Positions 11,506 through 20,539 of a stretch of DNA of 64,000 nucleotides are shown one piece after another. Position 1 is the stretch's first letter; each line of letters begins with the position of its first letter. Position numbers and translations under genes: made by a program. Source of the stretch: Anthostomella pinea (Eukaryota; Ascomycota; Sordariomycetes; Xylariales; Xylariaceae); the NCBI GenBank assembly GCA_963556695.1, contig CAUWAG010000012.1, forward strand, positions 930,001 to 994,000, in the 5' to 3' direction. The notes under the pieces are model-generated. The model did no database searches. It worked only from the letters and a program-made list of their open reading frames with translations, and was not told the origin of the DNA.

Positions 11506-11891
11506 AGCAGACTGGCATTTCATTGAGTGGTTTACTTAATGCCATCGACGGGGTAGGGGGTCACGAGGACCACATATTAATGATGACGATCAACTTCGTT
11601 GAGAAGCTCGATGATGCCCTCCTCCGTGCTGTGAGGACTGACTATCGTGTCGACTTTACGAAGGCGACTAAAGCATAGGCGAAGGAATTGTTCCTCAGAT
11701 TCCTTGGTGGTTTGCCAGCATCTGAAGAACCGCAGAAGCACGCCGACGAACCGCAGAAGAACGCCAAAGAACTCCAGGAGAAGCCCGGGCAACTCGAGAA
11801 GGAGGTCGATAATTTCTCATCGGAAATTGAAGATGAACAGTTCACGCCTGCAGAGATCCAAGAGGCTCTCCTCCCTAGTGACACAGCGTAG
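11506..11891 (+). pseudogene. BCS1-like AAA ATPase, C-terminal relic
   Basis: Translation gives ISLSGLLNAIDGV...HILMMTINFVEKLDDALLR, the sensor-1/second-region signature of the Bcs1 branch of AAA proteins (mitochondrial inner-membrane translocases such as yeast Bcs1, and the large fungal BCS1-like group). The Walker A part is absent, 'TTN' has become TIN and the arginine-finger region (RPGR in the family) reads RAVR. A TAG at 11676-11678 interrupts KATKA/AKELFLR, where family members have a residue encodable by CAG. The frame then continues into a Glu/Lys-rich tail to TAG 11889. A 5'-truncated, nonsense-bearing relic of a host gene. Confidence 0.8.
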
Positions 11892-12124
11892 GCATCATTC
11901 CCAAAGGAATTGAAGTTGACGGCATTTAACGCTCGGACCTCCGACGCCCGCCGGGCGCGCCGCGCGACCCGTGCGGCGTGCTCTTCCCTGTAGGCTGCAT
12001 TTTCCCGACATCGAGTAGACTGCTTTTACAACCGCGGCGTAAAAAAGAACGTGCGATACGCTCCGGCACAGAGCTCGATCCGGCGATGCCAACGGTACCG
12101 CTAGCGACCCGGTGCAGCGACGAG

Positions 12125-12269
12125 GGAACACGGACCAGATCCATGTAACGCAAGCTTTCCCTACGATTACTGCGACCGAGATGCAAAGTATTGCGACAAG
12201 GGAATGGGACCAAGGTTTATGCAACGGTTGCAGGATAGGACTGGTAAGGTACGCACTCTGGCTTTCAAG
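12125..12269 (+). repeat. 145-bp dispersed repeat (partner 29500-29644)
   Basis: GGAACACGGACCAGATCCAT through GGCTTTCAAG is almost identical at 29500-29644; upstream and downstream sequences differ. Both strands are open across it, but I recognise no domain. Confidence 0.88.
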
Positions 12270-12481
12270 CCAGATCAAACGTGGTGGAAAGCTGTTCACT
12301 GGCCTGGAATCTTTGAGACATATGTAAACCCCAAAGTGGAACACCATAACGTCGCTCCCGGGTAATGGACCACCCAATTCCAAATGCCATCACCGTCACC
12401 CATCATCTCCGTCCTCACTTTCTGAACCCTCCCCACAAACCATAATACAATCTTCAGTTTCACTAGGTAAATAAGATCCGC

Positions 12482-13097
12482 TTAATTCACTGCGGTTCGT
12501 GGCTTTCTGGGCCGACCGCGTTTCAAGGCGTAATGTTCGCGGCCCCCAACACCGTCCCAGTATTCCTGCAACAGCTCGGGCGCAACCCTCATGAGCTTGG
12601 ACTCGTGCTCCATTGACGTTTCATCTGGCGTGGAACGGTGCCCAACCCACTGCACCTCGAACTGGATACCTCCTTGAGGGGCCCGGTCATGCCGTAGCAG
12701 CTTGAGCACATAGTATGAGTCGTCCCGAGCATTACTAGGCTGCCTGAATAGAGCATTGACCCGGCCGCCTTGTGATTCCCAGTACTTGTAGAGGCTCTCT
12801 TCAGCATCTCTCTGGATCTCGTCTTCGGGCTCCCAGGTAGCGTCTTCCTTCTTCTCGCCGGCCCACAGAATAAGAAGTTCTACGGCACCGCTTCCGTCAT
12901 TAGCCATGCGGTGGTCGAGGAGTTCCTCAATCTCGTATTCTCTACCATTCGCGCTATCGTCCTCGTAGCTGGGCGCGGGACTCGATGCTTTTCTGTCGCC
13001 TTTAGCATGGATCTTGTGGATTGGTTCGATATCCGTGGCTAAACTGGGAGCTACGAGGTCAACTCCAAGAAGGTCTGTTCGCGAAGAGGTGAGGTGT
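12482..13097 (-). CDS. Double-chromodomain protein, 5' end adjoining a Tc1 insertion
   Basis: From ATG 12905-12907 the frame has 141 codons, but coding continuity extends upstream to about 13085 (EYEIEELLDHRM precedes the Met). It holds two chromodomain-like units: YEIEELLDHRM...VELLILWAG...ATWEPEDEIQ and YVLKLLRHD...FEVQWVGH...PELLQEYW, followed by a basic KRGRPRKPR tail. It is homologous to 24973-25632. Chromodomains bind methylated histone tails or other chromatin partners; a nuclear role is inferred. The 5' boundary is the TA at 13098-13099 where a Tc1 element starts. The sequence next to it reads like the end of an intron (CTAAC rebuilt across the TA, then AACAG), so the insertion may sit in an intron. 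Confidence 0.65.
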
Positions 13098-14450
13098 TAA
13101 ACTGGGTGGACAAAAGTCTCCGTACACCCCACCACTAATCTCCGACCATAAAAACAACGCGTCAACCACCCTTCAACTTCCACACTCTCTCAACAACGCA
13201 AATCACGATGGTATTTCGATCTTTTGGAGACGAATTGAGCGGCAGTCGCGCGCCGAACGGGGAGTTTACTCGCGATGCTCGCTCTTCGATTGTGGCGGCG
13301 AGAGTGCTGGGGCAGAGCCGCAAGGAGGTTGCCGACGCGTTCAAAACCACGCGCACTGCCACCATCACTGAGACTGTCAAGCGCTTTGAGACCACCACCA
13401 CCACGAAATCTGCTCCCAGAAGTGGTCGACCAAGTGCTCTGAACACTCGCGAACGCGCCCGTGTTATTCAGGCAGCGAGGGACTTCCCCAGGGCCTCGTG
13501 GCAGAAGATCCGAAACAAGGCCCGCGTTCTCTGCTGCGCGAAGACTATCAAGCGCCTCTGCTACGCCAGAGGGCTTGAGAAGTGGCGAGCAGCCAAGAGG
13601 ATCGAGCTGAACGAGGAGACGGCTCGGATAAGGCGCGAATTTGCCGAATATTACGACCATCCGGAGCGTATTCTCGAGCTCTTGAAGGCACTGTTCTCTG
13701 ACGAGTGTACGGTCCAAAATGAATCGGATAATCCAGGCGATTGGGTCATCCGATACTCGTCAGAGCGGTACCGTTACGATCTCATGAACCCCACGAGTCA
13801 CGGAAAGCCTCGTATTTCGATAATGGTGTGGTCTCAGATCTGGCTACGCGATGGAGAAGGAGGACTGGGCAAGTTGATCTTCTGCCCACTCGATCCGGAT
13901 GTTCCGCGCGGAGGAGTATCCGCAGAGTCATATAAACAGGTCCTTGAGAACGGCCTCCTTCCCTTCTATGAGGCTGGAGATCCTTTTGTTCAAGATAACG
14001 CGAAAATTCACCTCTCAGGAGTTGTTCCGGAGTGGCTAGAAGAGCACGGGATTCACTGTATCGACTGGCCTCCTCACAGCCCCGATCTCAACCCCATCGA
14101 GCACGTCTGGCGACTTCTGAAGAGGCAGATACGTGCTATCGAGCCTGAATTCTCCGAATTGAAGGACAATATCCCTCATTACCAGTACGCGCACGAGTTA
14201 ATTGAGAGGGCGTGGTCCGAGATTGATCCTGAGCAGGTACGCGTGCTGATCGAGTCTGTTCGCGATCGCATCGCCGCATGCAGGCGCGCTGGTGGATGGT
14301 ACACGCATTACTGAACGGGCTATCGAATGCAATTTATTTGAGAATTTTCTGACTAGAATTGAGTGTGTTGTGGTTCAATTGAGTTGTGAGGTGTAGCAGG
14401 TCAGGGGTCCAGAAATGGGGCTGTACGGAGACTTTTGTCCCCCGATTGTA
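13098..14450 (+). mobile_element. Tc1/mariner-type DNA transposon, apparently complete
   Basis: About 1.35 kb bounded by TA at 13098-13099 and TA at 14449-14450, the expected target duplication. Terminal inverted repeats share a perfect 19-bp core GGACAAAAGTCTCCGTACA at 13108-13126 and, inverted, at 14422-14440, with similar CCCCA extensions. It carries one uninterrupted transposase gene. Intact ends plus an intact ORF make it a candidate for an active copy. A related, truncated copy is at 58708-59192. Confidence 0.93.
13208..14314 (+). CDS. Tc1-family transposase, DD34E, 368 aa
   Basis: Uninterrupted from ATG 13208. The N-terminal region (about 20-120) holds the paired helix-turn-helix DNA-binding domains (IVAARVLGQSRKEVADAF and a second HTH). 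The catalytic triad is visible: LFSDECTVQ (first Asp), VQDNAKIH (second Asp) and DLNPIEHVW (Glu), with 34 residues between the last two. WPPHSPDLNPIEHVW is the classic Tc1 signature. It would excise the element and insert it at TA sites in the nucleus. Length is normal for the family and no key residue is missing. The gene begins about 80 bp inside the left terminal repeat, leaving little room for its own promoter. Confidence 0.95.
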   Translation: MVFRSFGDELSGSRAPNGEFTRDARSSIVAARVLGQSRKEVADAFKTTRTATITETVKRFETTTTTKSAPRSGRPSALNTRERARVIQAARDFPRASWQKIRNKARVLCCAKTIKRLCYARGLEKWRAAKRIELNEETARIRREFAEYYDHPERILELLKALFSDECTVQNESDNPGDWVIRYSSERYRYDLMNPTSHGKPRISIMVWSQIWLRDGEGGLGKLIFCPLDPDVPRGGVSAESYKQVLENGLLPFYEAGDPFVQDNAKIHLSGVVPEWLEEHGIHCIDWPPHSPDLNPIEHVWRLLKRQIRAIEPEFSELKDNIPHYQYAHELIERAWSEIDPEQVRVLIESVRDRIAACRRAGGWYTHY

Positions 14451-14518
14451 GCAGTTGGGGGTAAAGATAGTCTGTCCCATATGAGTGAGGGTCAACCTAC
14501 CTGAGCAGCCCATGTCAG

Positions 14519-14790
14519 CTACAGGGGCAACAAACTTCCGATACTCCTTTCATAAGCTAATTCATAACGTTTGGTAGCACCAGTGTCCCTGGCTTGGTTG
14601 ATATTCGGCGGCGTAAGAGGTCGCCACTCTTGAGGGTTATCCCCAACCAGCTCCATGAGCAGATAAGACGTGGAAGCTGGTCCAACGATCCACTCCAGCC
14701 CGTGAGAGCGACTTTCAGTGAACTGGTACAATAACCTTGAGAGGTCTTTTTGTGGAACGATGCAAGTAGCGCATCTGTTGTTCGACTGCA
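14519..14790 (-). CDS. Hypothetical protein fragment
   Basis: The minus-strand frame 14519-15025 has no ATG until about residue 79, so the coding part probably starts with an upstream exon. It contains CATCIVPQKDLSRLL and a later HGLEWIVGPAS...LMELVGDNPQEW. The 5' part of the open frame is hydrophobic (SPVLLILLRLFVWLF) but may be antisense noise. I do not recognise the family. It ends just beyond the Tc1 element. Confidence 0.3.
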
Positions 14791-15422
14791 TTGCAACCAC
14801 TTCAAAACCCCCCACGAACTGTCCAGCGTTTTGAAATCGCTTTGGAGCGAAGAAAGATTTACCGTTGAGATGCGAAACGACATGTACATAATACGGGTAT
14901 ACCAAAACCTTCAGATGATGGTCTCGTCGATACCGTCGATCACGAAGGAACAGCCAGACGAATAGTCGCAGCAGAATGAGCAGCACTGGGGATAACTGGA
15001 TAGATGCAGGTCCGTTACAGCACAAAGTAGAAAAGAAGGTAGGTAGGTAGGTGATGATCTGCTGTCATGTGTTGAATGAGATACATTGCATTTCCGGCTC
15101 ACATCCCGTTCCCGCCCGCCGTCCAAGTTCCTAACCATGGTGACATATATGCTCATAATCAAGTCAACAACAACAATAACAACATTCCGGGTCGGCTTTC
15201 TCCATGCACTATTACATCAGCTTCCGGACCTTAGCTATCGCAGACCTCCAAACTTGTACCCCGTAATCTGGCCAACGCAACACGCCAGAGGCGGCTGTTC
15301 CAAACGTCAGCAAAAGAAATATCTAGCTTGAGGATTTGGAGATGTTAAGGGACCAGAGCAGCGTACCATGTACATAATAACCTAAGCCGATACGTGGTCA
15401 TCCTTCCCGTGGAAGGATAGAG

Positions 15423-16136
15423 TCATGGTAAATGATGCCAAGAATTTCTGGACCCAAGCCTCAGGGATCTCAACCCGGCACATTGGACACGTAGTTTTCT
15501 CGGATAAAAACCATGTTCTAAGGCAGAGGGCGCCGAAAGGTGCGTTGTAATGAGGATCGCACGGAAGCTGGATAACCAACCGCACGGGATCATGGCACGG
15601 CTGGCGACACCGTCGACATCTCCGACAAGATCGCCAGCGTGGCTGTTGTTGATGACAGAGGTGTTATTGGTCCAGCTCTGGGAGGTTTTGCCCTGGGTGG
15701 TACCACTCTGGGTAGTACAGCTCTGGGAGGCATCGCTCTGGGATCCACGGATAAGATCGGCTGCCTTTTCGGCGGTGGCATAGACGGCAGCCTGGAGATG
15801 ACCGCCGGGAATCGTGGGGAAGACACTAGCATCGACAACGCGCAGGCCCTGCACGCCGTACACACGCAGCTGGTTGTCGACAACACCGCCGTGGTTGCGC
15901 GGCAGCATGGCCGTCGTGCTGCTGGGGTGAAAGTTGGTGCGCAGGTCGTTGTACAGGGTCTGGCGCAGCGTCGCGTCATCGACGGCCGGGCCGTAACCGG
16001 CACGGGGCACGGGTTGCAACTCCTGCATGGCCTTGGTGGCAACCAGTCGATCGTTCCAGCGCAGGCCGCTATTGGGTCGCATCAGTATTTGTGGAGATAT
16101 CAGCATAGTGAGCGCCAATAGAGGTAGTAACACCAC
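15423..16136 (-). pseudogene. GMC oxidoreductase, C-terminal relic
   Basis: The middle of the frame is an unmistakable GMC_oxred_C domain: [11 protein letters not shown] carries the conserved catalytic His, and [32 protein letters not shown] is the FAD-binding C-terminal signature (I quote it in parts: [15 protein letters not shown], then [17 protein letters not shown]). The N-terminal FAD Rossmann domain is missing; homology starts at about 16090, close to the tail of the SINE-like element. After the domain comes a Ser/Thr/Gln-rich stretch with imperfect TTQSG repeats that is unlike the family. Members oxidise alcohols, sugars or choline; this relic cannot be functional. Confidence 0.85.
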
Positions 16137-16162
16137 TTGTATTATTGGAGGGTGTAATAGGC

Positions 16163-16729
16163 TTGATTGATTGATTGATGATTGATTTTATTTATCGTGG
16201 GTGCAGTCCCTCAACAGGGCAAACCACGCCTCCCAGAGCCATTGCATCGCAAGGTTGTAGAGGTGTCAGTCTAGATACATTCAGATCCGCCCACGAGGCC
16301 ATCCTTGCTGTAGCGGTACCAACCTGGAGTGTCCAGATGGTTCTAGTCGATACCCAAGCACGATTCCGTCAGAAAAACCTCCTGTCCAGTGACAAAGCGA
16401 CCCAGTGAACCTCAGTCCTCTGGTATACACATCGTTCCAGTAGCCGTTCGATATATGTCGCATTAGTGGGTGAAATAGGTGTTTGTTATCTGCTGGCGAG
16501 GGAAAAACCATAAGGGGAAAACCTCGCAGGAGTGGGTGTTATGGAGACAAGCTGCTTGGCTATCGGGCTCTGCGATAATGGGGCTTCTCCACTGTCGTGT
16601 GCTGGTTGTCCACTCGCACAAGCCGGGTCAGAAATGGGGCCGTAGCAGGATTCGAACCCACTTGTTCTCGTCGCCCACCGCACAAACGAGAACACAACCA
16701 GGCGCATTTGACCATTGTGCCATACGGCC
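16163..16729 (-). mobile_element. SINE-like element with tRNA-derived head, copy 1 (full length)
   Basis: On the minus strand the element starts at 16729 with GGCCGTATGGCACAATGG, which contains an A box (TGGCACAATGG, 16712-16722); a B box GGTTCGAATCC follows at 16648-16658, and GGCCGTA can pair with TACGGCC to close an acceptor-like stem. The tRNA-like part is followed by about 420 bp of unrelated body and ends in a simple (TCAA/ATCA)n tail at 16163-16190. Bases 16220-16729 match 30373-30880 with few differences, and the match begins exactly at the tRNA 5' end. These are hallmarks of a tRNA-derived SINE transcribed by RNA polymerase III. No clear target duplication was seen. Confidence 0.75.
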
Positions 16730-17382
16730 ATTTCTAAGACAGTACTCGCTGGATCGCTCGCGTCCAGTTGTTAAAGTAAACCCCTGAGACTTCTCAAAAA
16801 CTACGGGCTGAGATCGACTCTTGTGTCTCGTGAAAGCGGTTCTCCTTCTGAACCTGATACATCGCACTCTAAGTGTCTTGGGCCTTGTAGTACAATCCTA
16901 ACCTTTGACTGGGGCAACTGGCGTGTGCTGATGTCGATTGGGCCGGCCTCATTCATAGTCAGGCGCGGTTGACGGACACGATTCTTAATAAGCGAATACT
17001 TGTCCAAATCTCTGTCCGGTGCAAGGTCTTGTGGTTAGGAGCTACGGACTGGGGAAGCTTATTCCGATCGATGTTGATCATGAGATTAGCGATCACGGTT
17101 GTAAAAGTATTCAAGATCCACCGCAAGTTGGGATGAATCGCTGCCGGTGTCCAATGAATATGGATTGGAAATAGCGACAGACGACGACAAAGATTGAACC
17201 CGGACCTGATGCAAAATCGTGTCGAACGGCGTACAACTCCCAGATCATCTTTGTTGTATGCAGTTGTGGGCTCAAGTCGAGTTACCGGATGCTGAATGAA
17301 TTCAGCGACCTGGAGTTTGGGGGGTGGGCCCCATCCCATTACTGCGCGCAGCTCGGGGTGTCTAACATCGCCCTGTCTATGT
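16730..17382. other. No gene recognised
   Basis: Only overlapping open frames without known domains. Nothing I can support. Confidence 0.4.
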
Positions 17383-17724
17383 CTACACCTCGATCTCGGT
17401 GGCCGGTGCCAGTGCCGCGGCGCACCGATGCCGGTAGACTGTGATTCGAGTGTACTTCCCGAATTGGTCGTACATTGGCAGGTACCGTCTTTGATTGGAG
17501 CAGTGATAGACCTTGTCTGACAAGTCGAAGTTATAAAACACTCCGGCGCCTATTTGCAGGACCACTAGGGGCGGCCAGAGGAGGAACTGGACCGATTGGC
17601 TTTCGCGCCAAAGCGCCCATTGCGATGACATGTCTTTTAAGGGGTGGGAGAAAGTCGGCGCTCTGTGGGGATACTCAAAAGTGTGATGGATCGGATAACT
17701 ACGTACTTGTACCATCCCCCCCAT
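17383..17724 (-). CDS. Hypothetical 113-aa ORF
   Basis: ATG at 17722-17724, uninterrupted, beginning MGGMVQVRSYP, with one weakly hydrophobic segment (VQFLLWPPLVVLQIGAGVF). No recognised domain. The upstream flank carries GGGGGTGTCCGACTT near 17718-17745, reminiscent of a DNA-transposon end, so it may be non-coding element sequence. Low confidence. Confidence 0.2.
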   Translation of the reverse strand: MGGMVQVRSYPIHHTFEYPHRAPTFSHPLKDMSSQWALWRESQSVQFLLWPPLVVLQIGAGVFYNFDLSDKVYHCSNQRRYLPMYDQFGKYTRITVYRHRCAAALAPATEIEV

Positions 17725-18137
17725 AGAAGTCGGACACCCCCACTAGTCGGACAGCCAAGGGCGTGCGCTTACACTTGTTAGTGTATTTGTGTGCAGCACA
17801 ACAAAATCTTTAACACTTGGCATTGCGCCATAATCTCAGACCTCAACACCAAGGCCAGAATCTCGAGATCTGCCTCGTTCCCTACTGAGGGAACGAACTC
17901 AGTACTCATTGATGGCGGCTCTCACAACCCCCCAGCGACCTACCCAAGTCGCACCCGACGCCGCTCAGTTCACACGAGAACCTGAGCCCATCACCCCTTC
18001 CAGTCTCGACCAGCAGAATAAGAAAAGGATGCCTGCCAATGTCTAGGCTCCCCCTTCAGCAGATGAAGAATCGCCTATGAGGCTCGGCAGGGCTTCTCGT
18101 TGTTGCTGACCAGAGACGCGAGCTTGAATATTCTTAC

Positions 18138-18340
18138 TGATGGAACAGGCTTGACCGATCAATCATAATACTCGAGTATGGGGTCAAGGTCATGATGTTG
18201 CTGATGGGTTGATTGGGAAGTCTAGCTGGACTCGCAGGTCTGGCTAATTGACCTCACAATCCGGTATCTAATCTCTTATCTAATCGTACATGTGGGTCCG
18301 GTATGGATGGTTTGAAGGTTGGAATCGCATGGATCCAACA
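18138..18340 (-). repeat. Solo LTR, family A, 203 bp, TSD CTTAC
   Basis: Minus-strand sequence begins TGTTGGATCCATGCGATTCC and ends CCTGTTCCATCA (TG...CA). It matches 34638-34841 and 61089-61291 along its length. A perfect 5-bp duplication CTTAC flanks it (18133-18137 and 18341-18345), proving insertion as an LTR element. No internal region of this family is recognised in the window. Confidence 0.95.
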
Positions 18341-18575
18341 CTTACGCTATATTTTCATTACATCCCTTTCCTCCTGGTTGGTTGATGCACCGAAAGGACC
18401 TGAAAATTACGGTGGAAGGCAGGCTGAAGCTGAGACGTAGGAGGGGAATTTCCGCATAGAGCAGTCCGACCAGTATCTAAATCAGGTTGTCCCGTCCGAG
18501 GATCTGTTTCTTCTAGGTACAGTGCGTTCATAATTCATTATTTATCATGCATGTTACAAGTTGGTAATGGGGAGA

Positions 18576-18876
18576 TCAGTTCTCTATTTCCTGCATAAAG
18601 CTAACTTGACTGGAGATGGCCCGCCATGCACCAGTATCTCCACGAATGATCTCATGCCCGATCTTTCTTAGGCGAAAGGCGGATCTTAACGCAATCTTGC
18701 TTATGCTTTTCTGGCTGGGCCATTTGGTTGGGTTTGCGTGGGCGTAGGTTGTATCTTGGCGTTTCCGTATTCCCTTTGGTTGAGGGTATTGCTTTAGTAG
18801 ATGTCGACTGCCCCATCTCACGGACTGCGATATCCCGCTGTGTTGTTGCTGCGGGCTGAGATGCTGACCGTGGCAT
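18576..18876 (-). pseudogene. Small basic protein with a frameshift
   Basis: ATG 18874-18876 starts MPRSASQPAATTQ; after TPRYNLRPRKPNQMAQ and VKIRLSPKK the frame ends, while the neighbouring frame continues LRKIGHEIIRGDTGAW and ISSQVSFMQEIEN to 18576. The two pieces read as one protein of about 98 residues split by a one-base shift near 18665. Family unknown; basic and probably nuclear. Confidence 0.35.
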
Positions 18877-19879
18877 TTTATATCGACTTAAGAGAAAAAC
18901 AAGAGTTCGAAAAAACCAGTTCACAAAGGCACATACGAAATACCAACAAGAACAAAAGAAAAACATGGAACCACAGAAAATCTTAAAAGCTTAGAGAGAT
19001 GATATGCACATTATATACGTTTAATACGAGCTTTATTTTATTAGAATGGTCCACAAACAACGTTAGAGCTGTTTCTACCTCTCGTTATCTTGCATTGCGT
19101 GGTCCAAATCAGGAGTCAAGGCCAAAAAAGGAGTAACGGATTTTGTTCACCTCGAAAAAGGCCCTTGTTGGTAATGAGGCCAATAATAAAATACATGCAG
19201 AACCAGCTCCCCTATTTTACCAATTACACCCTAATTTCACTGATTATACATGAAGGAGAAGTTCTATATCTTGCATTTATTAGACAGTGTTTAGGGATTA
19301 GAGAAGGCTCACAGAATATCGGAGCAACCAGAGAATACATGTGCAATACCAGCAGAACAGCTCTCTGCCGGGGAATCATGTTTAATCGCAACGGAGTATT
19401 GCATCGGGCCCCAGTATATCCCACAGCGCAGTGGAAATGGCGGGCTAAGCTGAGGTTGTCGGCTTGTACGTTCAACGCAAATCCTATTTCCTTCATATAT
19501 ACATTCGTAGCACTCTGCTATCTATCAGCGTCTACCACGGGCTTGCACCTCAATGATGAAAGAATTCAATCATAAAATTACTTTCGTATCAACATTACCA
19601 CCCTCTAAGCTCATCATTGCATGCAAGCTGACACGCCCCTGGCTGTCAGTAAATTGATGATTGTGGAGTGTTCCGCTCGGCATGCTGTCCAGTCACTCCT
19701 TTCTAACGTCCCACGGGGCGCGTGAGAACCACTGCGGCATGCCGCGGCACCTACTGTAGCTCTACGAGCACTGAACCTGGCGATACGCCCTGAAGCCAAC
19801 GTTTGGGACCTCAGCCCATACTTCCCCTCACCCGGAGGAGGGGGTACACGGTGTGATCCGCCGCTTAAGTGTGGTGGCC
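18877..19879. other. No supported gene; one open frame noted
   Basis: A plus-strand frame from 19090 to 19575 (161 codons, TTG rather than ATG at its start) contains KRPLLVMRPIIKYMQ and GEVLYLAFIRQCLGI, which look protein-like, but I cannot place it. 19580-19880 shows nothing recognisable. Confidence 0.3.
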
Positions 19880-20285
19880 TTCCGTGACGTTGAATGGATC
19901 CAATTACACAAATGAAGCTCGTGATGTTGATCAACCAGGGGTCCTCGTGGAATTGTGTGGATTTCGTGGATTATATTGACAAGCTATCCAGCTACTCTTG
20001 ATCGTGATTTGGGTGCCTGCTGTTGGTTTTTCGCCTCCTGTGTGTTAGCTGATAGTTATTTAAACGAAGGCAATCATACATACTTATTGCTCATCACCAA
20101 TAGAATCCATGGTATTGCGCCATGCTCGTACCCACCCTGCCAGCTCCTGATCGGCCATCCTCATGACTTTGTGCTCGTCGTTCTCTTCACCAACAGGGTA
20201 AAAAAGGGGGTCTAGGTCCCTAATAATACCAGCATGTAACCATGACCGTAGTACGTGTGCTCTTCAAAAGGGTCGGGATCTGCCA
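19880..20285 (-). mobile_element. hAT transposon 3' relic (family 2), copy 1
   Basis: On the minus strand it encodes the last part of an hAT transposase (a PLFYPVGEENDEHKVMRMADQ-like stretch, then WxRAWxNTMDSIGDEQ) followed by about 200 bp of 3' sequence. It matches 32080-32450 nearly base for base, including the non-coding part (CACGAAATCCAC, CCCCTGGTTGATCAAC and GTGTAATTGGATCCATTCAA). The dimerisation signature seen in the partner at 31955 is lost here. Confidence 0.8.
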
Positions 20286-20539
20286 TTTTGCTCCTGGGAA
20301 GGCTTCTCACGCCGCCGGAAGCGGTTGCTGGTTACGAATGCAAAGAATGACGTGGTGAAAGTGGCAGGTGAGGTGCATGTAAAGATTCAGCCCTTAGGAT
20401 AGGGGCAGGGCAGCCACGTTAAAATGTGACTGTTGAATGGCACGTAGGCTACCGTGGCGCTAGGGAGGTGGCAGTGCGCTGTCGCAGGGGCCACTAGGGC
20501 CCATAGCAGACCATCACAACGCTGTTTGACAGCTACAGG
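20286..20539. other. Spacer between two hAT sequences
   Basis: No gene. 20430-20470 (GGCACGTAGG...GGTGGCAGTGC) weakly resembles sequence near 29745-29770 and 59385-59405. Confidence 0.3.

Noticed and set aside
13190..13717. Minus-strand 175-codon open frame in the Tc1 element
   Set aside because: Antisense shadow of the transposase; no domain.
15639..16121. Gly/Leu-rich plus-strand frame over the GMC region
   Set aside because: Antisense to a clear GMC_oxred_C domain; the repeats arise from the Ser/Thr/Gln-rich tail read backwards.
16640..16729. Functional tRNA gene (and the same at 30373-30460)
   Set aside because: A and B bo×es and an acceptor-like stem are present, but no proper anticodon arm forms, the two copies continue as the same 500-bp repeat, and one has a simple-sequence tail. 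Better explained as a SINE head.
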